This document shows positions 32,128 to 40,773 of a stretch of 60,380 nucleotides of DNA, piece by piece. The translations under genes were made by a program, and so were the position numbers. The stretch covers positions 1 through 60,380 of the forward strand of contig JAJDNY010000004.1 of the NCBI GenBank assembly GCA_022340425.1, read 5' to 3'. The first letter of the stretch is position 1; each line of letters begins with the position of its first letter. Below the pieces are notes generated by a model. It made no database searches. It was not told the origin of the DNA and saw only the letters and a list, made by a program, of their open reading frames with translations. The DNA comes from Desulfobacteraceae bacterium (GTDB lineage: Bacteria > Desulfobacterota > Desulfobacteria > Desulfobacterales > JAABRJ01).

Positions 32128-33426
32128 CTAGTCCAGGGTGCCTGCAAGCGCCCGGCGGCAGGCCCTAACGGCGCCCAGGGCGGTGGCGAGGGCCAGGCCG
32201 CTGCCGCACTTCATGCGCATCCAGTCCTGGTGCGCCAGAATGGCGCCGGCGGCGAAGAGTTGCCTGAAGGCCGGCCGGCCGGTGGTGGCGAGGGGCCGGA
32301 AGTGGCGGTCGGTCGCGATGCCGGCCTGGTTGACGGGATGGCCCCGGGAGTCCAGAAAATCGCGCCGATGCCACTGCCGCCGATCCTGGGGCTGAAATAC
32401 CGGCAGATCAAGCAGCGTTTCACGGATGCGGCCGCGCTCGGCGCGCAGCCCCGCGCCCAGAAACCGGCCGGTGGCCATCAGCAGGCTGCGGCACGTCAGG
32501 CGTGTTTGAAAGCCTGGCCGACCGGCCACCTGAAGCGCAAACCCCCCGTCACCCAGGGGTTGCACTTCCGTCACCCGCTGCTCCAGAAAAAGCCGCACCC
32601 CCTTGCGGGGCAGGTGCTGTTCACAGGCTTCCTTGAGCCGCAGGCCGGGAACTGAAGGCGGAATCGAAGGGATTTCAAAAACCGGCCGCTCAAGGGCCGT
32701 CGAAAGCGCTGCGGCCACTGCACGGCAGCCGCCGACGCCGAGAATCGACGGCAGCCCCACCACCTCGGCCCCATCCAGGTGCGGGCGGATGGCGGCCGCC
32801 AGGTCTTCGATGGCGGCGGGCAGTTCCATGGCACGGGCCATCTTTTCGGGGTAGACCTCCCCGCCCTGGGCGCCGGGAAAGGCCACCGTTGCGGCGCGCA
32901 GGTGCGGCCAGGACGCTGCCAGGCTGGCCGCCATCTGAGGCGCACTGAAACCCTTGAGGCCCTTGATGGCCACGATGAGACAGCGCCGGCCGGCCGCCCG
33001 CGCCGCGACCCCCGGCTGCATGCTGGCCGGCAGGGCATAGGTAAGTTTGAAGGTCCCCAGGGATGTCAGCACCGGGCTGTTGCGGCCCGGGTCGATCCAG
33101 TAGGGCAGGCCGGCATCGGCCAGGAAGGCGCAGAACTCGGTGAACGCCCCTTGGATGTCGGCCTTGGAAAGCCGGGCGTACGGGTGCCGGGGAAGGTCCC
33201 GGCGGAGGGCGTCCACAGCCGCCCAGGGGTCCCGCCAGATTCTGCCCGTGGCTATGGGGTGAACCCCCAAGAGGTCCAGCAGCCCGCTGGCAAAAATGAT
33301 TTCAGCGCTGCTGCCCACCTGTGCCACGGTCAGGCCGCGGTTGACCGCCAACAGAGCGGCGGCCATGCCGGCCATGCCGGCCCCGATGACGATCAGGTCA
33401 ACCGGCGCTGAATTCTGGTCGCTCAT
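32128..33426 (-). CDS. glpB: Anaerobic glycerol-3-phosphate dehydrogenase subunit B
   Basis: 432 aa, start after AAGGAACGGAG. An N-terminal FAD dinucleotide fold, LIVIGAGMAGMAAALLAVNRG, is followed by FASGLLDLLGVHP. The middle has GLKGFSAPQMAASL, GLPSILGVGGCRAVAA and EIPSIPPSVPGLRL, and the C-terminus has the conserved LFAAGAILAHQDWMRMKCGSGLALATALGA. It carries electrons from GlpA toward the membrane. In the canonical complex it is anchored by GlpC, an iron-sulfur protein; no glpC is found here, only the divergent neighbourhood of the iclR operon. Separated from glpA by 65 bases on the same strand. Confidence 0.92.
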   Translation of the reverse strand: MSDQNSAPVDLIVIGAGMAGMAAALLAVNRGLTVAQVGSSAEIIFASGLLDLLGVHPIATGRIWRDPWAAVDALRRDLPRHPYARLSKADIQGAFTEFCAFLADAGLPYWIDPGRNSPVLTSLGTFKLTYALPASMQPGVAARAAGRRCLIVAIKGLKGFSAPQMAASLAASWPHLRAATVAFPGAQGGEVYPEKMARAMELPAAIEDLAAAIRPHLDGAEVVGLPSILGVGGCRAVAAALSTALERPVFEIPSIPPSVPGLRLKEACEQHLPRKGVRLFLEQRVTEVQPLGDGGFALQVAGRPGFQTRLTCRSLLMATGRFLGAGLRAERGRIRETLLDLPVFQPQDRRQWHRRDFLDSRGHPVNQAGIATDRHFRPLATTGRPAFRQLFAAGAILAHQDWMRMKCGSGLALATALGAVRACRRALAGTLD

Positions 33427-33491
33427 GTTTTCTCCGTTCCTTTACTTGGGGGCGGCCGGCACCGGTCTGCCTGTCCGCGAGTCGCGCCGAT

Positions 33492-35042
33492 TCAAAGCTC
33501 CAGCCCGAAAAGACCGCAGTGCAAGGCCTCCTGCAGTTCCTCCTGGACCAGAGAGCGGCCCCACAAGACGGGCCGCAACCCCTTCCAGCGGCTGGCGAGA
33601 AAGGCCCGGATGTCGGCCGGCCCATCCCCCGCCCCGAGCAGACCCCGGTCGCAGAGGTAGGCGGCCAGCCGCACGGCACAGAAGGCGCCCTGGCAGGTTC
33701 CCTTGCCGATGCGGCTGCGCAGCCCGATGGCGCGGATGTCGACCACCGCCTTCTGACGCCGGATGGCATCGACGATCTCGTCAACGGCGCTTTGGGGCAC
33801 CATTTCACACTCGCACAGCAGCAGATCGTCGGGATCCTGGGCTTTGAGCCACAATCGGGGCGCCAGCCCGGGCGCCGCCCAGCGGCTGGCGCCACCCGAC
33901 GCCAGGGGCTGGACAGCGGTCCGACAGGCCGCGGCGACCCCCAATTTGGCGCAGACCAGATCGGCGGTTTTTTCGGCCATCTTACGGTAGGTGGTCAGCT
34001 TCCCCCCGGTGATGGTGACCAGGTTGTCACACCCTTCGGCGGCATGATCCACCAGGGCAAACCCGCGGCTGACGGCACGGTCGTCATGCGGGGTCTTGGC
34101 GCCGACCAGCGGCCGGACACCGGCATAGGCCCGAATGAAGCGGGTCGCCGCAAGCACCGGCACCATTTTTGAGGCGGCGTCGATGATCCGGTCGATCTCC
34201 GGTATGGTCGGCCGGCAATCTTCCAGCCGGTCAAGCCGCACGGAGGTTGTACCCAGCAGCGAGACTGTGCCGCCGGGCACCAGGATGTCGGCGTCGGCGG
34301 AGGACCGCAGCCGGTTGATGACCCGCCGGGCCAGGCGCCGTTCGGTCACCAGCAGACTGCCCTTGGAATACAGCATCGGGATTTCAAGGCCCGCCAGGGC
34401 GGCGACCTCCGCGGCCCAGGCTCCGGCGGCGTTGACAAACTGGGCGGCCTCGACGGTCAACGCCGCACCGCTTTGCATGTCGCGCAGAAGCGCGGCTTCA
34501 AGCCCCCGGCGACACCGCCGGAAGCCCGTCAACCTGGTGTGGGGCCGCACGTCGGCCCCCAGGCTCAGGGCCTCGTCGATATTTTCGAACACCAGTTTGA
34601 ATGGATCGATGGCCGCATCGGGCACCTTGAAGGCCGCGATCAGTTTTTCCGAGAGAACCGGCTCCATTTCCCGGGCCTCCCCAAGCGCCAGCGGCTCGCA
34701 GGCAACACCGCACGTGTGGCAGTGGGACGGAAAATCAGCGACATAGCGCTCATCATCCCCTGCCACCGCCGCGAACAGGCCCCCGGTGTCCTCGATGCAG
34801 CCGGCCGCAACCTTTTTCAGAATCGCCCCTTCCACCGCGCATTCCATTGCCGCCTGCGGGTCCTTGGCCACGTAGCGCGCGCCGCTGTGCAGCAGCCCGT
34901 GGTTGGCGCCCGATGCCCCCGCGGCGATGTCGCCGCGTTCAACCAGCAGGCAGGGCACCCCGCGCAGGCTCAAATCCCTCGCAAGCCCGGCGCCGGTCGC
35001 TCCGCCGCCGATGATCAGCACCTGGGTTTTGAGCAGGGTCAT
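33492..35042 (-). CDS. glpA: Anaerobic glycerol-3-phosphate dehydrogenase subunit A
   Basis: 516 aa from the ATG after GGAGGCTCCC. FAD-binding N-terminus VLIIGGGATGAGLARDLSLRG, then GASGANHGLLHSGARYV, the FADGAGAWA-like NAAGAWAAEVAAL segment and TTYRKMAEKTADLV. The C-terminal BFD-like [2Fe-2S] domain has CECEMVPQSAVDEIVDAI and the later cysteine pair in GKGTCQGAFCAVRLAAYL. It oxidises sn-glycerol-3-phosphate to dihydroxyacetone phosphate. Forms a two-gene unit with glpB; the missing GlpC implies a different electron acceptor or an unlinked gene. Confidence 0.93.
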   Translation of the reverse strand: MTLLKTQVLIIGGGATGAGLARDLSLRGVPCLLVERGDIAAGASGANHGLLHSGARYVAKDPQAAMECAVEGAILKKVAAGCIEDTGGLFAAVAGDDERYVADFPSHCHTCGVACEPLALGEAREMEPVLSEKLIAAFKVPDAAIDPFKLVFENIDEALSLGADVRPHTRLTGFRRCRRGLEAALLRDMQSGAALTVEAAQFVNAAGAWAAEVAALAGLEIPMLYSKGSLLVTERRLARRVINRLRSSADADILVPGGTVSLLGTTSVRLDRLEDCRPTIPEIDRIIDAASKMVPVLAATRFIRAYAGVRPLVGAKTPHDDRAVSRGFALVDHAAEGCDNLVTITGGKLTTYRKMAEKTADLVCAKLGVAAACRTAVQPLASGGASRWAAPGLAPRLWLKAQDPDDLLLCECEMVPQSAVDEIVDAIRRQKAVVDIRAIGLRSRIGKGTCQGAFCAVRLAAYLCDRGLLGAGDGPADIRAFLASRWKGLRPVLWGRSLVQEELQEALHCGLFGLEL

Positions 35043-35263
35043 GGGAGCCTCCTTACTTTTTGTATAATGGAAAACTGGCAGCACCTGCAAGATCCGATCG
35101 CCGGGCGAATTGCCAGCGCCCATCTGCGAGCATTATGTTTTCTGATCAAGATATGGTAGTTTTAAAAAATAGAGGGGGAAGGCCTCTGACCGACATCAAT
35201 CTGCTCGGATTTTAGACAGTTATTCCGAAAAACCCGATTTTCCAGCCCGATGAGGTATCAACC

Positions 35264-35845
35264 GTGCAAATGCTCAACATCGCGGCCCTGGCCGTGGCGC
35301 TGGCCATGGATGCCTTTGCGGTGGCGATTGCCGCCGGTGTGACCCTTAAAAAGATCAGCTTTCGTCAGAACTTCCGGCTGGCCTGGCATTTCGGGTTGTT
35401 TCAGGCCATGATGCCGGTTATCGGCTGGGGGGCGGGAATCCACATCAGGCACTGGATCGAGAGCTTCGACCATTGGGTCGCCTTTGGCCTGCTGGTCTTT
35501 GTCGCCCAGGGAATGCTGCGGGCGGCGTTCCGAACCGAAGCGCCGGACCAGGAGCGCAAAGACCCCACCCGCGGCGCCACCCTGGTGATGCTTTCGGTGG
35601 CGACCAGCATCGATGCCCTGGCCGTGGGGTTGAGCCTCTCGCTGATCAATATTTCCATCTGGACGCCGGCCCTGATGATCGGCCTCGTGGCGGGCGCCTT
35701 CACCACGGCGGGAATGCATCTGGGAAAAATGATCGGCGCCGCCCCGTATCTGAGCCGCTACGCCGAGGGTGCGGGCGGGATCGTGCTGGTGCTGATCGGC
35801 ATCAATATTCTGCACGAGCACGGCGCGCTCGGGTTTTTGAGCTGA
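35264..35845 (+). CDS. mntP: Manganese efflux pump MntP
   Basis: 193 aa, GTG start; an ATG two codons later is possible. Six membrane segments arranged as two three-helix repeats, with the paired acidic motifs ALAMDAFAVAIAAG near residue 15 and VATSIDALAVGLSLS near 115, characteristic of MntP. It exports Mn2+ and protects against manganese excess. The 220-base upstream region, shared with the divergent glpA, was examined for the yybP-ykoY manganese riboswitch, but its conserved loops were not seen. Confidence 0.92.
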   Translation: MQMLNIAALAVALAMDAFAVAIAAGVTLKKISFRQNFRLAWHFGLFQAMMPVIGWGAGIHIRHWIESFDHWVAFGLLVFVAQGMLRAAFRTEAPDQERKDPTRGATLVMLSVATSIDALAVGLSLSLINISIWTPALMIGLVAGAFTTAGMHLGKMIGAAPYLSRYAEGAGGIVLVLIGINILHEHGALGFLS

Positions 35846-35848
35846 TCC

Positions 35849-35873
35849 GAGGGCGCCGGTGCCCTTGGCTTTT
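35849..35873 (+). terminator. Weak terminator-like hairpin after mntP
   Basis: Short GC stem (AGGGC / GCCCT around a six-base loop) followed by TGGCTTTT, a few bases after the mntP stop. Only a five-base-pair stem, so modest support. Confidence 0.4.
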
Positions 35874-35973
35874 AACCCTGCCCGGTGAGCGAAGCTCTAC
35901 CCAGTGGGGCGCTCTGACGCGAGACGGCGGCTGCCCAGCGCCGCTTGCCCTGCCGCGCGGGGTCCTTCCGGCA

Positions 35974-37359
35974 TCAGAGAAGACAGCGCGGCTGGGAGAA
36001 AAAGGTGCTGTGAATCGCGGTCACGGCCTTTTGCAGGTCTTTCAGCCGCACCAGAAAATAGAGCGCCACGCGCGAGGGCCCGAAGGAGATCATCTCAACG
36101 TTCACGCCGCAGGCCTCAACGGCCGCGAAACAGCGCGCCGCGATGCCCTTGCGCCGGGCGATGCCCTCCCCCACGATGCTGATCAGGGCGACCCCCGCCA
36201 CCTTTTCCAACTTGCGGTAGGGCCGCGGCGTGAGGCCCTGCAGCGCCTCCTGGGCCGCATCGAGGTCCCTCAGGGAGAGCAGCAGGCTGATGCAGGTCTG
36301 GGAGGTGACCACAGACTTGATGTTGATCCCGGTTGCGGCCAGACAAACCGCCACCTCGGCCAGAATACCGGGGCGGGCCCCCACCCCGGAGGCATGGATT
36401 TTGAGAATCCCGATGTCGGTCTGGTGGGCCACGCTTTTGATCACGGTCTTCGCCAGAAGACGCTTGGCGGAGATCAGACTGCCGGGGGCGTCCGGGTTCA
36501 GGGTGTTTTTGATGGCGATCTGGAGTTTCCGGCGTCGAAGGGGCTCCACAGTCCGGGGGTGGAGGATTTTGGCGCCGAAGTAGGCGAGCTCGGCGGCCTC
36601 GTCGTAGGAAATCCGGGGGATCAGCTGCGCCTCGGGGATGATGGTCGGGTCCGCGCTCATAAAACCGGCGACGTCCTTCCAGACCTCCAGTACCTCAGCG
36701 CCCATGGCCGCCGCCACCACCGCGGCGGAATAATCGCTGCCCCCGCGGCCAAAGGTCGTGATGGCGCCCAGCTCACTGACCCCAAAAAAGCCGGGGATCA
36801 ACAGGACCATCCCGTTTTTAAGCAGGGAGGCCAGGTGGTGCTGGAGGTTTTGGGCGGTGGGGCGCATCTTGACGGTGGCATCGCCGAACTTGCCGTCGGT
36901 GACCAAACCGATTTTGTGGGGCAGCCGGTAGCCGGCCTGCAGCCCCCGGCTGCGCAGCACAAAGGCCAGCAGGGCGGCTGAAAAACGCTCCCCGTAGCTG
37001 CAGATCACATCCCGCAGCCGGGCGGTGATTTCACGGGTGAAATTCAGGCCGTAGAAATAGCGCTCCAGTTCGGCCAACTGCCGGGTCAGCTCCCGGCCGT
37101 ATTTTTGGACCGCCTGACTGTCGCTCAGGAGATGGCGGGCCACCAGCAGGTGACGGCTTTTGAGGCGACCGATGATGCCGGGGATATTTTCTTCATCGGC
37201 CAGGGCCTTGGGGATGCTCTCGATCAGCAGGTCGGTGATGCCGCTGAGCGCCGAGACCACCAGGATATTGCCGCGCCCCCGAGTGGCGATCAGCTCCAGG
37301 ATCCGGCCGACGGCCTGTTTGTCCTTGAGACAGCCGCCGCCGACTTTGATGACTTTCAT
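35974..37359 (-). CDS. lysC: Aspartate kinase
   Basis: 461 aa, start after AAAGGAAGC. The kinase domain (1-300) begins KVIKVGGGCLKD, a variant of the usual KFGGTSV, and contains SYGERFSAALLAF, TFGRGGSDYSAAVVAAAMGA and VWKDVAGFMSADP. The C-terminal third has two ACT domains (SGVGARPGILAEVAVCLAATGINIKSV and GIAARCFAAVEACGVNVEMIS), so feedback inhibition by lysine or threonine is likely. No homoserine dehydrogenase is fused. First step of the lysine/threonine/methionine pathway; thrC lies about 20 kb away in the same window. Confidence 0.93.
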   Translation of the reverse strand: MKVIKVGGGCLKDKQAVGRILELIATRGRGNILVVSALSGITDLLIESIPKALADEENIPGIIGRLKSRHLLVARHLLSDSQAVQKYGRELTRQLAELERYFYGLNFTREITARLRDVICSYGERFSAALLAFVLRSRGLQAGYRLPHKIGLVTDGKFGDATVKMRPTAQNLQHHLASLLKNGMVLLIPGFFGVSELGAITTFGRGGSDYSAAVVAAAMGAEVLEVWKDVAGFMSADPTIIPEAQLIPRISYDEAAELAYFGAKILHPRTVEPLRRRKLQIAIKNTLNPDAPGSLISAKRLLAKTVIKSVAHQTDIGILKIHASGVGARPGILAEVAVCLAATGINIKSVVTSQTCISLLLSLRDLDAAQEALQGLTPRPYRKLEKVAGVALISIVGEGIARRKGIAARCFAAVEACGVNVEMISFGPSRVALYFLVRLKDLQKAVTAIHSTFFSQPRCLL

Positions 37360-37500
37360 GCGCCGCTTCCTTTCCCGCCCCGGGCGGTTTGAAGGCCCGC
37401 CGATATTCTGATATAGGCCAGGGGGTCACCCATCAAACGCCAGGCTGCGGCCCGCGGCGGGAATCCGCCGCCGCGGACGGCAAAGCCGGAGAGATATGCC

Positions 37501-38409
37501 ATGAAACCCCGACGCTCGACCTTGTCCGTTCCCGGCCACGTGTTGAAAATGCACCCCAAAGCAGCGGCCAGCGCCGCCGACGTCGTCATGCTGGATCTGG
37601 AGGACAGCGTTCCGCTGGACGCCAAGGACGCGGCCCGGCGGCAGGTCATCGACTCCCTGCAGACGATCGACTGGGGGTCGAAGACCGTGACGGTGCGCAT
37701 CAACGGATTGGACACGGCCTACGCCTACCGGGATCTGCTGGAAGTGGCGGAAGCGGCCGGCGACCGCTTGACAAGCATCGTGATCCCCAAAGTCGATCAC
37801 CCCCGGGACATCCACTTCGCCGCCCGCCTCCTGGACGGCATCGAGCTGCATTGCGGCCGGGAGCAGCCCCTGGGGCTGGAGGCCTCAATCGAAACCGCTG
37901 CCGGGCTGCAGCAGGTGGCGGCCATCGCCGATGCCAGCGACCGCATCCAGACGCTGGTTTTCGGCATCGCCGACTACTCGGCCTCCATTGGCGCGCGCCT
38001 GGTCTCCCTCTCGGGCCACGGGGAAGGGGAGGAGGCGCTCTATCCCGGTCACCGCTGGCATTTCGCCCTCAGCCGCCTGGTCATGGCCGGCAAGGCCCGC
38101 GGCCTGATGGTGATCGATGCGCCCTTCGGCAATTTCAAGGACGCCGAGGGGCTCCAACGCGCCGCGGTCACGGCCAGCGCCCTGGGCTGCGATGGCAAAT
38201 GGGCCATCCACCCCGACCAGATAGGGACCTTAAACCGAGTGTTCAGCCCCTCCCCCGAGGAGATCGCGCGCGCCGGCCGGATTCTGGACGCCTTCCAGCA
38301 GGCCCGGGGACGGGGTGCCGTCGCCGTGGACGGCCGCATGGTGGACCAGGCGACCGTGCGCATGGCCCGCCAGCTGTGGGAGCAGGCCCGGCACCTGGAG
38401 CTGGTGTGA
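37501..38409 (+). CDS. HpcH/HpaI aldolase family protein (CitE / malyl-CoA lyase-like)
   Basis: 302 aa, start after GGAGAG. CitE-superfamily TIM barrel: RSTLSVPGHVLKMHPKAAAS, the metal-binding VVMLDLEDSVP, TVRINGLDT, SIVIPKVDHPRDI, GLEASIETAAGL and FGIADYSASIG with the second metal ligand. Length and motifs fit L-malyl-CoA or beta-methylmalyl-CoA lyase-like proteins or stand-alone CitE paralogues. The reaction would be C-C cleavage or condensation of a CoA thioester. No citrate lyase genes (citD, citF) are adjacent, so true citrate lyase is unlikely. Confidence 0.85.
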   Translation: MKPRRSTLSVPGHVLKMHPKAAASAADVVMLDLEDSVPLDAKDAARRQVIDSLQTIDWGSKTVTVRINGLDTAYAYRDLLEVAEAAGDRLTSIVIPKVDHPRDIHFAARLLDGIELHCGREQPLGLEASIETAAGLQQVAAIADASDRIQTLVFGIADYSASIGARLVSLSGHGEGEEALYPGHRWHFALSRLVMAGKARGLMVIDAPFGNFKDAEGLQRAAVTASALGCDGKWAIHPDQIGTLNRVFSPSPEEIARAGRILDAFQQARGRGAVAVDGRMVDQATVRMARQLWEQARHLELV

Positions 38410-38487
38410 GAAAACCGACGGCGCGGTATTTTGGTTCGTCACCACGGCGCAGGTCTCGACGCCCGGCGGAATCTGTGTCGGGCGCCC

Positions 38488-40620
38488 TCAGGAGGCTTTC
38501 TCACGAAAGGCCCGTGTTGCGTTGAGCAAGGCCAGCAGGGCGGTACCCATATCGGCGAAAACAGCCTCCCACATGGTTGCCAATCCGAAAGCGCCGAATG
38601 ACAGGAAAACCCCCTTGATGAAAAGCGCCAGTGCGATATTTTGGACAACAATTTTTCGGGTATTCTTGGCGATTCCGACTGCTTCGGCCATCTTGGATGG
38701 CGCATCGGTCATCAGCACCACATCGGCGGTTTCAATGGCCGCATCCGACCCCAAAGCCCCCATGGCCACCCCCACATCGGCCCGCGCAAGGACTGGCGCA
38801 TCGTTGATGCCGTCCCCCACGAAAGCAACTTTTTCATCTTTCGGGGCTTCCGCAATGATCTCTTCCAAAACACGGACTTTATCTTCCGGCAGCAATTCGG
38901 CATGAAATCGGTCCAGGCCGAGCGCTGTGGCGACGCTTTGGGCGGCACAGGCGTTGTCGCCCGTCAGCATCACCAATTTGCTAACGCCTCTGGAGCGCAA
39001 CCTTGCCACGGCCTGTTTTGCATCTGGTTTCAGCAGGTCACCAATCCGGATGTGGCCGGCATACTGCCTATCCACCACCACGTGAACGACGGTGCCGTCA
39101 AAAACACATCGTCCGTGATCGATTTCTTTCTCATGTAAGAGCGCGTCGTTTCCAACTGCGATATTTTTTCCATCATAGACGGCTGCGACCCCCTTTCCGG
39201 GAATGGCGACATGATCGCTGATCCGGGAAGCATCGATGGCCGATCCCGTTTCCTTTACTGCCGCAACAATCGATTTGGCGATGGGGTGGTCGGAATGAAA
39301 CTCCGCGGCGGCAGCCATCTGGAGCACTTGCTCGGAGGTAAAGCCATCGGCGCTTACAACCCGATCCACTTTGAAAACACCCTGCGTCAGGGTCCCGGTC
39401 TTATCAAAAACCACCGTTTTTACCTTCGCAAGAACATCTATGAAAAGCGACCCCTTGACCAGGATACCTCTTCGCGATGCGCGGCCGATCCCCCCGAAAT
39501 ACCCAAGCGGAATGCTGACCACCAGGGCACACGGGCAGGAGATCACCAGCAGCACCAAAGCGCGATAAATCCAGGTGGAAAATAACGCATCCGCCAGGAT
39601 CAACGGCGGCAAGAGGGCGATGGCCACCGCGATGGCCACCACCACTGGGGTATAATACCGGGCAAATGTGGTGATAAACTTTTCGGTGGCGGCCTTGCGG
39701 GAGGTCGCGCTTTCCACCAACTCCAGCACGCGGGCGATGGAAGACGCCTCAAATGGTTTTTCGACGCGTATCGTCAGCGCCGATGCCGCATTGATGCAGC
39801 CGGCCATAACCGGATCACCCGGACGCACCCGGACCGGCACCGGCTCGCCGGTCAAGGGCGAGGTGTCCACCTGTGAAACGCCCGCGACCACCCTGCCGTC
39901 CAAGGCGATTTTTTCGCCGGGCCTCACCAGAATGATATCGCCAATCTTCACCCTCTCGGGCGCCGTTTCCTTCAGCCCCCCTTGGGTTTTCAGCAAAGCC
40001 CGGTTGGGTCGAGCCGCCAGCAAGCCCCGCACCGAGCGCCTTGATCTGGAAACCGCCACCTCCTGGAGCAGCTCGCCAATCTTGAAAAACAGCATCACAC
40101 CGACTGCCTCTGACAGCGCGTGGATGGCCATGGCTCCGAGCGTGGCAACCACCATGAGCACGTTTTCATCGAAAAACTGCCCGCGCCTCAGGGTTTGCAG
40201 TGCGCCTTTGAAAACTCGCCAGCCAGCCAGCAGGTATGCGCTGATTACAGTTGGATAGGCCACCCAGACCCAGAGGCCCCGGTACAACCGATCTTCAAAA
40301 ACAAGGTGAACCGCGAAGATAATCCCAGCGATTGCGATAACCCCGATCTGCTTCTTAAAACCGGTTGCCTCTGTTGCAACGCTATCTTCGACTTCAAACT
40401 CCTGGCTTGCGGCTGCGATCTTGACGTTGGGTTCTATCCGCCTGACCGCCGCCATAGCCTTCGGTATGTCGGCGGCCTTTATGCGCAGGGTAAGCGTTGC
40501 AAAATCCAGGGTTGCCGCCTCGACCCCTTCTGTTTTCAGCAGTTCGCGCTCGATTCTGGCCGCACAAGTTGCGCAATCTATATTTTCAACCCTGAATTTT
40601 CTTTCTTCCATGGCCTGCAT
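38488..40620 (-). CDS. Zn2+/Cd2+/Pb2+-exporting P1B-type ATPase
   Basis: 710 aa from the ATG eight bases after GAGGGAA; a start 16 codons upstream lacks support. One N-terminal heavy-metal domain with the CATC pair (C16, C19) preceded by Asp15. Membrane metal motif SCPCALVVSIP, phosphorylation motif DKTGTLTQG, HP motif SDHPIA and hinge GDGINDAPVL. The last helix has DMGTALLALLNATR; an aspartate there is typical of zinc/cadmium (P1B-2) pumps rather than copper pumps. Exports divalent soft metals from the cytosol. It lies alone, upstream of a possible dyad (see findings). Confidence 0.92.
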   Translation of the reverse strand: MQAMEERKFRVENIDCATCAARIERELLKTEGVEAATLDFATLTLRIKAADIPKAMAAVRRIEPNVKIAAASQEFEVEDSVATEATGFKKQIGVIAIAGIIFAVHLVFEDRLYRGLWVWVAYPTVISAYLLAGWRVFKGALQTLRRGQFFDENVLMVVATLGAMAIHALSEAVGVMLFFKIGELLQEVAVSRSRRSVRGLLAARPNRALLKTQGGLKETAPERVKIGDIILVRPGEKIALDGRVVAGVSQVDTSPLTGEPVPVRVRPGDPVMAGCINAASALTIRVEKPFEASSIARVLELVESATSRKAATEKFITTFARYYTPVVVAIAVAIALLPPLILADALFSTWIYRALVLLVISCPCALVVSIPLGYFGGIGRASRRGILVKGSLFIDVLAKVKTVVFDKTGTLTQGVFKVDRVVSADGFTSEQVLQMAAAAEFHSDHPIAKSIVAAVKETGSAIDASRISDHVAIPGKGVAAVYDGKNIAVGNDALLHEKEIDHGRCVFDGTVVHVVVDRQYAGHIRIGDLLKPDAKQAVARLRSRGVSKLVMLTGDNACAAQSVATALGLDRFHAELLPEDKVRVLEEIIAEAPKDEKVAFVGDGINDAPVLARADVGVAMGALGSDAAIETADVVLMTDAPSKMAEAVGIAKNTRKIVVQNIALALFIKGVFLSFGAFGLATMWEAVFADMGTALLALLNATRAFREKAS

Positions 40621-40773
40621 GCAACGCTTCCCTCTTGGTGGAACCCAAAGAAAGTGGGAATCGGTCAACTTGTGATCGGGGTTATTCGATTCGCGGAAAA
40701 ATCAATACCCGCTTATTCACGGAGATGGCGGCATTCGGCGAGCCGAGGCAGTGTCCGAATATGATTTTTTTCG

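Noticed and set aside
35043-35263. Possible yybP-ykoY manganese riboswitch upstream of mntP
   Set aside because: The conserved loop sequences were looked for and not found.
37389-38525. 378-codon frame over the CitE-like gene
   Set aside because: Same-strand shadow in a different frame; Arg/Gly/Pro-rich, while the gene at 37501 carries all family motifs.
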